From: Oscillospiraceae bacterium
GTDB lineage: Bacteria; Bacillota; Clostridia; Oscillospirales; Acutalibacteraceae
DNA: 64,000 bases
Assembly (NCBI GenBank): GCA_015066175.1
Contig: SVOW01000003.1
Location: forward strand, 147,242-211,241
Direction of reading: 5' to 3'
In this document: in pieces, positions 25,053 to 32,817 of the stretch
Numbering within the stretch: the stretch's first letter is position 1
Layout: the number at the start of each line of letters is the position of its first letter
Position numbers and translations under genes: made by a program
Notes under the pieces: model-generated
Databases searched by the model: none
The model's input: the letters and a program-made list of their open reading frames with translations, nothing else
Told to the model about the DNA's origin: nothing

Positions 25053-25940
25053 TTAACTTGTAAACTCCTCTACGGTTGAAACGGCAGAATACTGCTTTTC
25101 AACCTGGTCACTTGCCAGAACAACAAGGTAATCTTTGTAAGAAACAAAGTCTATATAAGAAATATCGCTGTAAACCTGGCTGATAATATTTGCATAAATG
25201 TTATCTCTGTTTTCAATGTTTGCTTCGTTGAAATACTGGGTAAACATTGAAATTACAAGAGTTGCACGCAAGGCGGTTGTGTTACCGTCTGCAGAATATG
25301 TCAGAATTTTGTAGATAGCATCGTCACTGATGGTCTGACTTCCTGATTGGAAAGTGATTGAGTCGGAATCTTTCTCAAAAGTCATATCATCAGGGAAATT
25401 AAACTTCAGTTCATCGAAATTGGCAACAATTCCTTCGATGCTGCCTTCTTTGCAGCCGATATATTTGTCAAATTCAACGCCTGTGTATTTTTCAACAGAT
25501 TCAACAAGCTGCAGAACACCTGCGTGGTTGTAGCAGGAAGTGGCGTTTACATTTTTTGAGTTTAACGGTAGAATTTTTTCAGTAGCAGATATGGGAAAAA
25601 CCTTTATCTGCTTTGAATCCATATTGAATCTGACAGCGCAGAGAAAAGTGATTTTTTCGTCACTGTCGTCAGTGCAGTACATAAGAATATTTTTCTGCCC
25701 CGTAACTTCTTTTGGGGAAAGCAGACCTGATTCTTCTTCGTTGATTGTAATACCGCCGTTATCGTTGATTATGCGGTCAACATCAAAGCCTACAGAGAGA
25801 AACAGGAAAAATAAAGTCAGCAGAATAACCGCAACACCTGAAATCACAAAAATCAGGGCGGCTTTTTTTCTTCTGAATTTTTTTCGTTCATCATACGTTC
25901 TGAAAACAACGTCAGCATTGCCGTGCCATAACCAATTCAC
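25053..25940 (-). CDS. LytR-CpsA-Psr-like membrane protein, degenerate
   Basis: 295 residues. A basic cytoplasmic start (E-R-K-K-F-R-R-K-K), one membrane helix at about residues 26-50, then an outer domain. The pattern K-N-I-L-M-Y-C-T-D-D, F-L-C-A-V-R-F-N and K-V-F-P-I-S-A-T, followed by L-V-E-S-V-E-K-Y-T-G-V-E-F-D, follows the LCP fold of wall-polymer ligases. However, the conserved R-D after the S-I-P position is absent (S-A-T-E), so it may not be an active ligase. The start is GTG at complement 25938-25940, 7 bases after GGAGG, not the TTG 21 bases upstream. Confidence 0.6.
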   Translation of the reverse strand: MNWLWHGNADVVFRTYDERKKFRRKKAALIFVISGVAVILLTLFFLFLSVGFDVDRIINDNGGITINEEESGLLSPKEVTGQKNILMYCTDDSDEKITFLCAVRFNMDSKQIKVFPISATEKILPLNSKNVNATSCYNHAGVLQLVESVEKYTGVEFDKYIGCKEGSIEGIVANFDELKFNFPDDMTFEKDSDSITFQSGSQTISDDAIYKILTYSADGNTTALRATLVISMFTQYFNEANIENRDNIYANIISQVYSDISYIDFVSYKDYLVVLASDQVEKQYSAVSTVEEFTS

Positions 25941-25954
25941 AAAACGTCCTCCGT

Positions 25955-26455
25955 TTACCAATCAAATTTTGTAAGTTTGCCTTCGCAGAGAAGTTCGGGA
26001 AAACCCCATTGTCTGAGTACCTCAAAAGCACCAACGCAAACGCAGTTTGATAAATTAAGGCTGCGTGCGTAAGATGAGTTTATCATGGGCATTCTCACAC
26101 ATCTGTCAGGGTTTTTGAAAAGAAGCTCCTCAGGAAGACCTTTTGTTTCTTTTCCAAAAAACAAATACGTATTTTCAGGATATTTTATGTCAGAATAAAT
26201 ATGACGTGCCTTTGTTGAAAAATAAAAATATTCGCCGTCATTTTTTTCATAAAAATCGTCTAAATTCTTGTAATATGTTATGTCAAGCAGGTGCCAGTAA
26301 TCAAGCCCTGCACGTTTTAATTTTTTGTCATCAATCCTGAATCCCATCGGTTCAATGATATGAAGCCTTGCACCTGTTGCGGCACAGGTTCTTGCAATGT
26401 TTCCCGTATTCTGCGGGATTTCAGGCTCTACGAGCACAATATTTAAAGAAGGCAT
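25955..26455 (-). CDS. trmL: tRNA (cytidine(34)-2'-O)-methyltransferase
   Basis: A SPOUT-class methyltransferase that modifies the wobble base of tRNA-Leu. At 166 residues it is the minimal SPOUT form. Family motifs are V-E-P-E-I-P-Q-N-T-G-N-I-A-R-T at the start, F-G-K-E-T-K-G-L-P in the middle and the knot sequence M-P-M-I-N-S-S-Y-A-R-S-L-N-L-S-N. The ribosome site is AAAGGGAG. It heads a four-gene operon; its stop lies 14 bases before the GTG of the LCP-like gene. Confidence 0.92.
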   Translation of the reverse strand: MPSLNIVLVEPEIPQNTGNIARTCAATGARLHIIEPMGFRIDDKKLKRAGLDYWHLLDITYYKNLDDFYEKNDGEYFYFSTKARHIYSDIKYPENTYLFFGKETKGLPEELLFKNPDRCVRMPMINSSYARSLNLSNCVCVGAFEVLRQWGFPELLCEGKLTKFDW

Positions 26456-26549
26456 TTTGCTTCGCTCCCTTTCAAGTAAGTATTATACCATTTTTCATAT
26501 TGATTTTTCAATATTTTCTTCACATTTTTATAAAATCGGTACGAAAACT

Positions 26550-26571
26550 ATATTTGTCCCGGGACAAATAT
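26550..26571. promoter_or_regulatory. Perfect 22-bp palindrome before the 58-residue gene
   Basis: ATATTTGTCCC followed directly by its exact reverse complement, ending 8 bases before the GGAGG of the next gene. The gapless, dyad-symmetric form without a T tract fits a protein operator (CRP/FNR-like half-site spacing) better than a terminator. A possible -10 (TATAAA) lies about 20 bases upstream. Confidence 0.7.
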
Positions 26572-26591
26572 GATTAAGAGGAGGGTTTTAC

Positions 26592-26768
26592 GTGAAAAAA
26601 ACAAGCACAAAAAGTGTTATGACAGGTCTTGGCGTTGCCATGGCAATAGGCAGTGCAGCCACACTTATCGGCAGCACAATGATGTCTGAACGTACAACAA
26701 TGACAGATATGAAAAAGAGTGCTGAAAAGGCGATAAAAAACTTCGGCAATTATCTGGGAAATATGTAA
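26592..26768 (+). CDS. Small membrane protein, 58 residues
   Basis: GTG start 7 bases after a strong GGAGG site (26580-26584). The product begins K-K-T-S-T-K-S-V-M-T-G-L-G-V-A-M-A and has one hydrophobic, Gly/Ala-rich segment (about residues 9-28). An amphipathic basic helix follows (M-K-K-S-A-E-K-A-I-K-N-F). It is probably a single-span membrane peptide. I do not recognise a named family, though short proteins with this helix-plus-basic-tail plan are common in Clostridia. It stands alone, with a palindromic operator before it and a hairpin terminator after it. Confidence 0.75.
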   Translation: MKKTSTKSVMTGLGVAMAIGSAATLIGSTMMSERTTMTDMKKSAEKAIKNFGNYLGNM

Positions 26769-26775
26769 AAATGCA

Positions 26776-26808
26776 CCCTGCAGATTTTTATTTGCAGGGC
26801 TTCGTTTT
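26776..26808 (+). terminator. Terminator of the 58-residue gene
   Basis: Stem CCCTGCA / TGCAGGG (26776-26799) then CTTCGTTTT, 8 bases after the stop. Confidence 0.65.
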
Positions 26809-26850
26809 GGAAAAATTACATATAATAAATTGTAATTTGTCGAAATGTCT

Positions 26851-27012
26851 GCCAAGCCTTCCCCTCGAGGGGAAGGTGGTTTTTGCAACGCAAAACTCGG
26901 ATGAGGTGGAAAGGTAAGAATTTAAGTAAACCAAAGTAAAAATACGAAAACTGCGTTTTCTACACCTCATCAGTCACCTTGCGGTGACAGCTTCTCCTCA
27001 AGGAGAAGCCGA
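26851..27012. repeat. Inverted pair of CCTTCCCC / GATGAGGTG elements
   Basis: Left half: palindrome CCTTCCCCTCGAGGGGAAGG (26857-26876), hairpin TTTTGC-GCAAAA, then GGATGAGGTG. Right half in opposite order: CACCTCATCAG, hairpin GTCACC-GGTGAC (26973-26988), palindrome GCTTCTCC-GGAGAAGC (26990-27009). No coding content. It is a different repeat type from modules 1-6 but directly adjacent to them. Confidence 0.8.
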
Positions 27013-27013
27013 A

Positions 27014-27051
27014 TTAACATCCCGATAAATCATAATTTATCGGGATGTTAA
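27014..27051. repeat. 38-bp near-perfect palindrome in repeat cluster C
   Basis: 17-base arms TTAACATCCCGATAAAT and its exact complement around CATA. ACATCCCGATAAAT also appears at 10694-10706 in cluster A, so it belongs to the mosaic family. Confidence 0.8.
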
Positions 27052-27060
27052 AAACAGCAT

Positions 27061-27138
27061 CGTAGGGGCGGATGCCCACATCCGCCCGAATAAATTCACA
27101 CAAAATCTGACGGGTCGATGTGGGCATCGACCCCTACG
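27061..27138 (+). repeat. Repeat module 2, copy C
   Basis: 78 bases, differing from 22034-22111 at only a few positions (for example GTGGGCATCG for GTAGGCATCG), with the same downstream tail to AATTATAATTTA. Confidence 0.9.
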
Positions 27139-27195
27139 GAATAATATTAAAATATACAGATGAATTATAATTTATCGTGCAATTAATTTTATCAT

Positions 27196-27273
27196 TGTAG
27201 GGTTTGGCGCTTGCCGACAAACCGCCAATTTGTGCGTATATTTGCGGAACGTAGGAAACCGCCGTTCCCTACG
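27196..27273 (+). repeat. Repeat module 3, copy C
   Basis: From TGTAGGGTTTGGCGCTTGCC to CCGCCGTTCCCTACG; it is the inverted counterpart of 10277-10355. Confidence 0.85.
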
Positions 27274-27308
27274 ATATTTAATTTAAATAACCATGTAAAT
27301 TATAATTT

Positions 27309-27383
27309 GAAAAACCAGTTATGGGCATCGTGCTTGCAAATTATCATAAAACCAACATCAGTGATAGCTGAAAATTATAATTT
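27309..27383 (+). repeat. Repeat module 6, copy C
   Basis: 75 bases from GAAAAACCAGTTATGGGCA to CAGTGATAGCTGAAAATTA and TAATTT. It is closely related to 29416-29490 (inverted, also 75 bases) and to 22163-22228. Confidence 0.8.
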
Positions 27384-27476
27384 GTGTTAACTCAACCACG
27401 TATCATTACGTCAAATCTTTTTTACGCGGACGTTTCTTTGTTATATATATTTTTTGGCAGAATATTACAAAACTTA

Positions 27477-27505
27477 TTGAAAAACATATTCCGATGTGGT
27501 AGAAT
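27477..27505 (+). promoter_or_regulatory. Promoter of the ThuA-oxidoreductase genes
   Basis: TTGAAA (27477-27482), 17 bases, TAGAAT (27500-27505), 35 bases before the ATG. Confidence 0.75.
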
Positions 27506-27539
27506 TAACAAGAATAACGCACAAAAGGAGTGTTGTTAA

Positions 27540-28271
27540 ATGATAAAAGTAACAGTATGGCACGAAAATTATCACGACAGAACAGACGAAGCCACCATGG
27601 CGATGTATCCGGGCGGTATGCACAATGTGATTGCATCTTTTCTTAAAACAGATGAGGAATTGCTTGTAAGAACAGCAACTCTCGACCAGCCTGATTGCGG
27701 GCTTCCTGATGAACTTCTTGAAGATACAGACGTTCTTCTCTGGTGGGGTCACGCAAAGCACGATGATGTGCCTGATGAACTTGCAAAAAAAGTTCACGAA
27801 AGAGTTCTTCGCGGAATGGGTATAATTTTCCTGCATTCTGCTCATATGTCAAAGCCTTTCCGCCTTACAATGGGCACAAGCTGTACTCTCAAATGGCGAG
27901 ATAACGACAGAGAAAGATTGTGGACAGTTCTTCCTCAGCATCCTATCGCAAAGGGTGTGAGCGAATATATCGAGCTTGAAAGCGAAGAAATGTACGGTGA
28001 AAGATTCGATATCCCTCAGCCTGATGAACTTGTATTCCTCGGCTGGTTTGCAGGGGGCGAAGTTTTCCGTTCAGGTTGCACATGGTATAAAGGTCTGGGC
28101 AAAGTTTTCTATTTCCAGCCCGGCCATGAAACAAACCCAAGCTATCACAACGCTGATGTGCAGAAAATTATCACAAATGCAGTTAAATGGGCTGCTCCGC
28201 AGGTAATAGTTGAAAAACTTGATTGCCCCCATTATGCTTCACTTGAAAAGAAAAGACTTGAAAACAACTGA
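27540..28271 (+). CDS. ThuA domain protein (trehalose-utilisation family)
   Basis: 243 residues with a class I glutamine-amidotransferase-like fold: V-T-V-W-H-E-N-Y at the start, D-V-L-L-W-W-G-H-A near residue 65, G-I-I-F-L-H-S-A-H near 100 and G-K-V-F-Y-F-Q-P-G-H-E near 205. ThuA-like proteins are found with sugar oxidoreductases and are implicated in 3-keto-sugar handling. The following Gfo/Idh/MocA gene starts 15 bases after its stop, the usual pairing, so the two probably act on the same sugar. The ribosome site is AAAGGAG. The actual substrate is unknown. Confidence 0.88.
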   Translation: MIKVTVWHENYHDRTDEATMAMYPGGMHNVIASFLKTDEELLVRTATLDQPDCGLPDELLEDTDVLLWWGHAKHDDVPDELAKKVHERVLRGMGIIFLHSAHMSKPFRLTMGTSCTLKWRDNDRERLWTVLPQHPIAKGVSEYIELESEEMYGERFDIPQPDELVFLGWFAGGEVFRSGCTWYKGLGKVFYFQPGHETNPSYHNADVQKIITNAVKWAAPQVIVEKLDCPHYASLEKKRLENN

Positions 28272-28286
28272 AAGGGTTGATAAATT

Positions 28287-29348
28287 ATGAAAAAAGTAAG
28301 AATCGGTATTATCGGTAACGGCGGTATCTGTAAAGGTGCTCATGTGCCCACATATCTTAAAGATGAAAGAGTTGAAATTGTAGGTGTGTGCGATATTATT
28401 GAAGAACGCGCACAGTTTTTAAAAGACGAATATTTCCCTGAAGCAAAAGTTTACACAGATTACAAAGAACTTCTTAAAGATGAAACTATTGATTCAGTTG
28501 ACATCTGCACACCTAACTACCTTCATTCAATTATTGCAGTTGATGCTTTCAAAGCGGGCAAACACGTTTTCTGCGAAAAGCCTGATGCTATTGACGTTAC
28601 AGAAGTTCTTAAAATGCAGAAAGCAGCAGACGAAGCAGGCAAAATCCTTATGGTTATGAGAAATAACCGTTTTGTGGCTGCTTCTCAGTATGCTAAAAAA
28701 TATATTGATGCAGGCAAAATGGGCGAAGTTTATGCAGGCCGTTGCGGTTGGCAGAGAAGACGCGGTATTCCCGGCAAAGGCGGTTGGTTTACAACAAAAG
28801 CACAGTCAGGCGGCGGTCCTCTTATCGACCTTGGCGTACATATGATTGACCTTGCTATCTGGCTTATGGGCAACCCCACACCTGTTTCAGTAAGTGCAAA
28901 CACATTCTGCAAATTTGCAGACAACGATACAAGCGACTCTGTAAACTCTGATTTCGGCGATAAGAATTCAGAGGGCACATTCGACGTTGAAGACCTTGCA
29001 ATGGGTATGATCAGATTTGACAACGGTGCAGTGCTTCAGATTGAATTCAGCTGGGCATCAAATATCAAGAGAGAACGCCGTTTTGTTGAACTTCGTGGTA
29101 CAAAAGCAGGCCTTAAATGGGAAAATGACGATGTTGAAATCTTCACTGAAGAAGCAGGCCAGCTTCTCGACATCAAACCTGCAGGAAACCTTGAAAGCAA
29201 AGGTCATCACAACAACCTTGTTCATTACCTTGATGTGCTCACAAAGGGCGCAGATGCTTGCTTCAAACCTCAGCAGGGCGTTGATATGATTAAGATTCTC
29301 TGCGCAATTTACAAATCAGCAGAAACAGGCAGAGAAGTAGTTCTTTAA
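28287..29348 (+). CDS. Gfo/Idh/MocA family oxidoreductase
   Basis: 353 residues. N-terminal Rossmann domain with R-I-G-I-I-G-N-G-G-I-C-K-G (G-x-G-x-x-x-G) and the acidic D at the end of strand 2 (V-C-D). The catalytic-site motif C-E-K-P-D-A is near residue 95, and the C-terminal half is the family's alpha/beta domain (G-G-P-L-I-D-L-G-V-H near 175). It is an NAD(P)-dependent sugar or inositol-type dehydrogenase, paired with ThuA. A terminator follows. Confidence 0.92.
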   Translation: MKKVRIGIIGNGGICKGAHVPTYLKDERVEIVGVCDIIEERAQFLKDEYFPEAKVYTDYKELLKDETIDSVDICTPNYLHSIIAVDAFKAGKHVFCEKPDAIDVTEVLKMQKAADEAGKILMVMRNNRFVAASQYAKKYIDAGKMGEVYAGRCGWQRRRGIPGKGGWFTTKAQSGGGPLIDLGVHMIDLAIWLMGNPTPVSVSANTFCKFADNDTSDSVNSDFGDKNSEGTFDVEDLAMGMIRFDNGAVLQIEFSWASNIKRERRFVELRGTKAGLKWENDDVEIFTEEAGQLLDIKPAGNLESKGHHNNLVHYLDVLTKGADACFKPQQGVDMIKILCAIYKSAETGREVVL

Positions 29349-29371
29349 TAAGAATTTCAGTTGATTTTTGC

Positions 29372-29402
29372 CTCCCCTTGAAAATGCAAGGGGAGTTGCT
29401 TC
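29372..29402 (+). terminator. Terminator of the ThuA-oxidoreductase operon (repeat-type stem)
   Basis: Perfect 9-bp stem CTCCCCTTG / CAAGGGGAG (29372-29395), then TTGCTTCTT. Same stem as at 22229-22252 and in module 1. Confidence 0.7.
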
Positions 29403-29415
29403 TTAATGCGACGGT

Positions 29416-29490
29416 AAATTATAATTTTCAGCTATCACTGATGTGAGTTTTATAATAATTTGCGAGTATGATGCCCATATCCGGTTTTTT
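29416..29490 (-). repeat. Repeat module 6, copy D (inverted)
   Basis: Reverse-complement match to 27309-27383 over its full 75 bases, beginning AAATTATAATTTTCAGCTAT. Confidence 0.8.
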
Positions 29491-29525
29491 ATTTTATAAT
29501 TTATCGCACAATTAATTTTAACACT

Positions 29526-29600
29526 CGTAGGGCAGGGTCTTGATCCTGCCGCCAAATCTTACGCAAAATAACAAACGGCGGGAGCAAGCCCCCGCCCTAC
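29526..29600. repeat. Repeat module of the GTAGGG family, copy D
   Basis: Starts CGTAGGGCAGGGTCTTGATC and ends GCAAGCCCCCGCCCTAC: same two-hairpin plan as modules 2-4, with different hairpin sequences (CAGGGTC / GATCCTG and GGCGGG / CCCGCC). The remaining bases up to 29725 hold nothing else recognisable. Confidence 0.8.
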
Positions 29601-29725
29601 AATAACGTTTTAGACATAACGATAAATTATAGTTTATCGCTAACATTTCCAAACATGTCATTCTGTGGTGAAAATCTTATTCGGAATTGTTTTATACCAA
29701 CTAATCAGGAGAAAGGTGCGGTACA

Positions 29726-30712
29726 ATGAAATACGCAATAATCGGCACAGGCTGGATTGCAAAAGCCTTCGCTGACGGAGTTAAAATCGCAGAGGGGATT
29801 TCGCCCTTTGCAATCTACTCGAGAACACGTGAAAAAGGTGAAGAATTTGCACAGAAAACAGGTGCCCAAAAGGTGTTTACAAGCCTTGAAGAAATGGCTT
29901 CTGATAAGGAAATTGATGCTGTATATATTGCATCTCCAAACGCCTTTCACTACAGCCAGAGCAAGCTGTTTTTGGAGCATGGAAAACACGTAATCTGCGA
30001 AAAACCGATTACTGTAAATCCTCAGGAATTTGAAGAACTTTTTGCCCTTGCAAACAGCAAAAAACTCGTCTATACGGAAGCCATAATGATGATGCATTTT
30101 CCCAACAGATTTCTCATTGAAAATGCAATAAAACGCATCGGAAAAATCTTCTCTGCAAGGGTGGATTTTTCACAGCTTTCTTCAAAATATCCTGCACTTT
30201 TAAGGGGCGAAAATCCCAACATTTTCAACCCCGAAATGGCAACGGGATGCCTTATGGATTTAGGAATTTACAACATATATTTTGCCTTGTATTTTTTCGG
30301 AAAACCTGAAAAAATCACATCAACTTCTCTTAAACTTGACACAGGCGCAGATGCTCTCGGCACAGCAGTTTTTCACTATTCTGACAAACAGATTACGCTG
30401 ACTTATTCCAAGGTAGGACAGTCACGCACAGGCACTGAAATTTACGGCGATAAGGGCACAATCGTAGTAGAATCAATAAGTAAGCTTGTTAACATCAGCC
30501 TGATTTCCAACGATGGCGAAGTGGAAAAAATCGCTGAAGACACTGAAAAAGAAGAGGTCATGAGTTATGAAGCGAAAGACTTTTTCAGGTTTATACGCGA
30601 CTATGACGAGTGCTTTGACGAATATAAAAAATGTGCAGAATTTTCACTTGAAGTCAGCAGAATTATGGAAGAAATTCGCAAGCAGAACGATATGAAATAT
30701 ACGTCAAAATAA
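29726..30712 (+). CDS. Gfo/Idh/MocA family oxidoreductase (second)
   Basis: 328 residues. Rossmann start Y-A-I-I-G-T-G-W-I-A-K-A-F and C-E-K-P-I-T near residue 95, then the C-terminal domain with C-L-M-D-L-G-I-Y near 170. This short form resembles trans-1,2-dihydrobenzene-diol-dehydrogenase-like members. It is only distantly similar to the protein at 28287 and is separated from it by a terminator and repeats, so it is probably its own unit. AGGAGAAAGGTG precedes the ATG. Confidence 0.9.
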   Translation: MKYAIIGTGWIAKAFADGVKIAEGISPFAIYSRTREKGEEFAQKTGAQKVFTSLEEMASDKEIDAVYIASPNAFHYSQSKLFLEHGKHVICEKPITVNPQEFEELFALANSKKLVYTEAIMMMHFPNRFLIENAIKRIGKIFSARVDFSQLSSKYPALLRGENPNIFNPEMATGCLMDLGIYNIYFALYFFGKPEKITSTSLKLDTGADALGTAVFHYSDKQITLTYSKVGQSRTGTEIYGDKGTIVVESISKLVNISLISNDGEVEKIAEDTEKEEVMSYEAKDFFRFIRDYDECFDEYKKCAEFSLEVSRIMEEIRKQNDMKYTSK

Positions 30713-30730
30713 TTTACAGAAAATTCAAAA

Positions 30731-30777
30731 AAACGGCAGGTATTTTCTTGGAAAAATATCTGCTGTTTTTTGTTTTT
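30731..30777 (+). terminator. Terminator after the second oxidoreductase
   Basis: Stem AACGGCAGGTATTTT / AAAATATCTGCTGTT (one G-T pair) followed by a T-rich tract. Confidence 0.85.
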
Positions 30778-30874
30778 AATATGCAGAAAAATTCATTAAT
30801 AATTATTAAAAGAAGTGTAAAAAAATCTGCTGTTAAAATTGTTAAAAAAGTATGAAGTTAATATCCGTTTTTCC

Positions 30875-31011
30875 TTGACAATCTTGACAAAAAGTGATAC
30901 AATACAATGGATAGAATAGAGTTAGTGGGAGTATGCCCTCTTGTAATTTCTTTAAGAGAAAATTAACTCCTGCTGACACAACTGAAATCCTGCAATACGG
31001 AGAGTGCTATT
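30875..31011 (+). promoter_or_regulatory. Promoter and structured leader of the surface-polymer locus
   Basis: TTGACA (30875-30880), 17 bases, TACAAT (30898-30903). The approximately 100-base leader can fold: GAGTTA (30919-30924) pairs with TAACTC (30964-30969), and CTCTT (30938) with AAGAG (30954) inside. I do not recognise a known riboswitch; the conserved bases of c-di-GMP riboswitches are absent. Confidence 0.65.
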
Positions 31012-31761
31012 ATGGCTGAAGAAAAGAAAGAAACTATAAAAGTTCCCAGAGCAAGAACAATGGAGATGTTGTTCAAACCTGTGTTTGACGTTGGTCTTAA
31101 CATGGCGGTTGATTATTACACACGTGTTCAGCTTATTGACCATAAGGTAGGCATCATTCAGCCCGAAACTTACATACCTGTGGCTGAAAAATCAAATCAG
31201 ATTGCCGAAATCGGCAAATGGGCGATTGAAGAAGCCTGCGATGTTATGCTCAGGGCAGAAGAGAGAGATGTGGGAATTAACAGCGTTATTCTCTGGACAT
31301 CACTCAAACATCTTAATAAAAAGAATTTTGTTAAATCGATGCTTAACATTGCTGATAAGAAAGAAATTGAGCACGATAAATTCTGTTTCTGGATTACAGA
31401 CCATATTCTTCAGGCAGATCAGGATATAATTACCAAAAACATCAGCGAATTACGTAAAGAAGGTTTCAGCGTAGCAATTGACGATTTCGGCGTTGAATAT
31501 TCATCGCTTTCAAATCTCGGTCAGTATGAAGTTGACTATATCGGCATCGACGCTTCTCTTACAAGGGATATCGAAATTAACGAGCGTCAGCAGAATATGC
31601 TCCAGGGTATTATAGATTTTGTTAAGAAAATCGAAACCAAAGTTATGGTCGGCGGAGTTGAAACTCAGGAAAGAGCCGAGCTTCTCAAAACCATGGGCGT
31701 TGACAGAATGTCAGGACCTCTTTATGGCGATTTTATAAAAGAAAAAGAAATCACTCTGTGA
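31012..31761 (+). CDS. Degenerate EAL domain protein
   Basis: 249 residues, a stand-alone EAL fold without sensor domain. V-A-I-D-D-F-G-V-E-Y-S-S-L, V-D-Y-I-G-I-D and G-G-V-E-T are unmistakable. But the residues needed for c-di-GMP hydrolysis are mostly replaced: E-A-L is V-Q-L, the N of V-N-L-S is W, I-T-E is I-T-D, the K of K-I-D is G and the E of A-E-G-V-E-T is G. Only the D-D pair remains, so it is probably a non-catalytic receptor or partner protein. It is the first gene of the surface locus, 33 bases before the next, so it may link c-di-GMP or another signal to fibre production. Confidence 0.85.
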   Translation: MAEEKKETIKVPRARTMEMLFKPVFDVGLNMAVDYYTRVQLIDHKVGIIQPETYIPVAEKSNQIAEIGKWAIEEACDVMLRAEERDVGINSVILWTSLKHLNKKNFVKSMLNIADKKEIEHDKFCFWITDHILQADQDIITKNISELRKEGFSVAIDDFGVEYSSLSNLGQYEVDYIGIDASLTRDIEINERQQNMLQGIIDFVKKIETKVMVGGVETQERAELLKTMGVDRMSGPLYGDFIKEKEITL

Positions 31762-31794
31762 TTATGGCTATCCTTATGAAAGGAGTTGGATATT

Positions 31795-32673
31795 TTGGCA
31801 AAAAAACAAAATGTGCAGTATGACCCTTACGATTACAATCCCGAAATGGAAAAGTATGGTGTACGCACATCAGCAAAAAAAGTCAGAAAAAACAAATTGC
31901 TCTTGCGGATTGTTGTTATCATCCTTGTGTTATTGCTTTTATTCCTTGCAATTTTCTTCGGATGTGTAACTTACGCAAACCAGGCAGGTCGATTCACTGT
32001 AAACCTTGACCCTGATGCAATTGAAAAATACGGTATCACACTCTGTGAAAGTTACGAGGAAGCTTACGGCTTAGGCGCATGGGCAGATGGTGGCACAGGC
32101 CCCGGCGGAAAACCAAATGCCGACAGTAACTATGAATCAGGCGTTTTAATCCGCGGTCAGGCTGTTGAAAACATGGATAACATTACTGAGGAATGGATGC
32201 CTGAAGATATTGACAGTGCAAACCACTCAGGCAGCCACAACGGTGACGCAAACGGTGATGGCGAAATCGACTACATAGCATATACTTTCTATCTTAAAAA
32301 CGTAGGTAGAGAAGATGCAGACTATAATGTTTCAATAGATGTCCTTTCAGTAGACCTTAATGCTGACGAAGCGCTCAGAGTTAAAGTTTACAGAAACGGC
32401 GAAGCAATAACTTACGGTAAAAGACCTGTCAAAGGTACTGAAAAAGACGAATATGCAACTTTCGGTATCGACAAGTTCTTTCCTAAAGACAATAAGGTTA
32501 TGGACAGAAACGTAACCAATTTCAAAACAGGCTCGGTTGACAAATACACTGTTGTCATCTGGCTTGAAGGATGGGATCCTGAATGTGTTGATGATATTAT
32601 GGGAGGAGAGGTTAAGCTGTCTATGAATTTCCATATCATAGACAAAGAAGCCGAAAACGAGGAGCTTGTTTAG
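31795..32673 (+). CDS. Bitopic surface protein with W-L-E-G-x-D-x-x-C domain
   Basis: 292 residues. Start TTG 31795, 9 bases after AAAGGAG (the TTG at 31786 touches the site). A basic cytoplasmic part of about 35 residues is followed by a very hydrophobic helix (about 37-60) ending F-F-G-C-V-T-Y-A-N. The outer domain holds an acidic Asp-rich loop (D-A-N-G-D-G-E-I-D) and ends in V-I-W-L-E-G-W-D-P-E-C plus a V-K-L-S-M-N-F strand. The same ending occurs in the protein at 32818 (A-F-L-W-L-E-G-N-D-A-D-C, I-N-F-S-M-L-L), so the two share a domain. It could be a membrane-held assembly base or minor subunit. Confidence 0.75.
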   Translation: MAKKQNVQYDPYDYNPEMEKYGVRTSAKKVRKNKLLLRIVVIILVLLLLFLAIFFGCVTYANQAGRFTVNLDPDAIEKYGITLCESYEEAYGLGAWADGGTGPGGKPNADSNYESGVLIRGQAVENMDNITEEWMPEDIDSANHSGSHNGDANGDGEIDYIAYTFYLKNVGREDADYNVSIDVLSVDLNADEALRVKVYRNGEAITYGKRPVKGTEKDEYATFGIDKFFPKDNKVMDRNVTNFKTGSVDKYTVVIWLEGWDPECVDDIMGGEVKLSMNFHIIDKEAENEELV

Positions 32674-32775
32674 GAAAAAGTGAACAAACCACTTTCTTAA
32701 ATTAAGCAAGTTCCTTAAGTAACTTTTCTCCCCTTAAAATCAATCAACACATATTTGGATATAAATTTTAAAAAA

Positions 32776-32792
32776 TGAAAGTTAAACTTTCA
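32776..32792. promoter_or_regulatory. Palindrome before the TasA-like gene
   Basis: TGAAAGTT-A-AACTTTCA, followed by AAAAAATTTTT, 13 bases before the GGAGGT. It could be an operator or a short attenuator hairpin of the 5' leader; the sequence does not decide between these. Confidence 0.5.
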
Positions 32793-32817
32793 AAAAATTT
32801 TTATGGAGGTAATATTC

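Noticed and set aside
30904..31011. c-di-GMP riboswitch before the EAL gene
   Set aside because: The conserved core bases and the two-helix layout of class I or II are absent; only a simple stem can be drawn.
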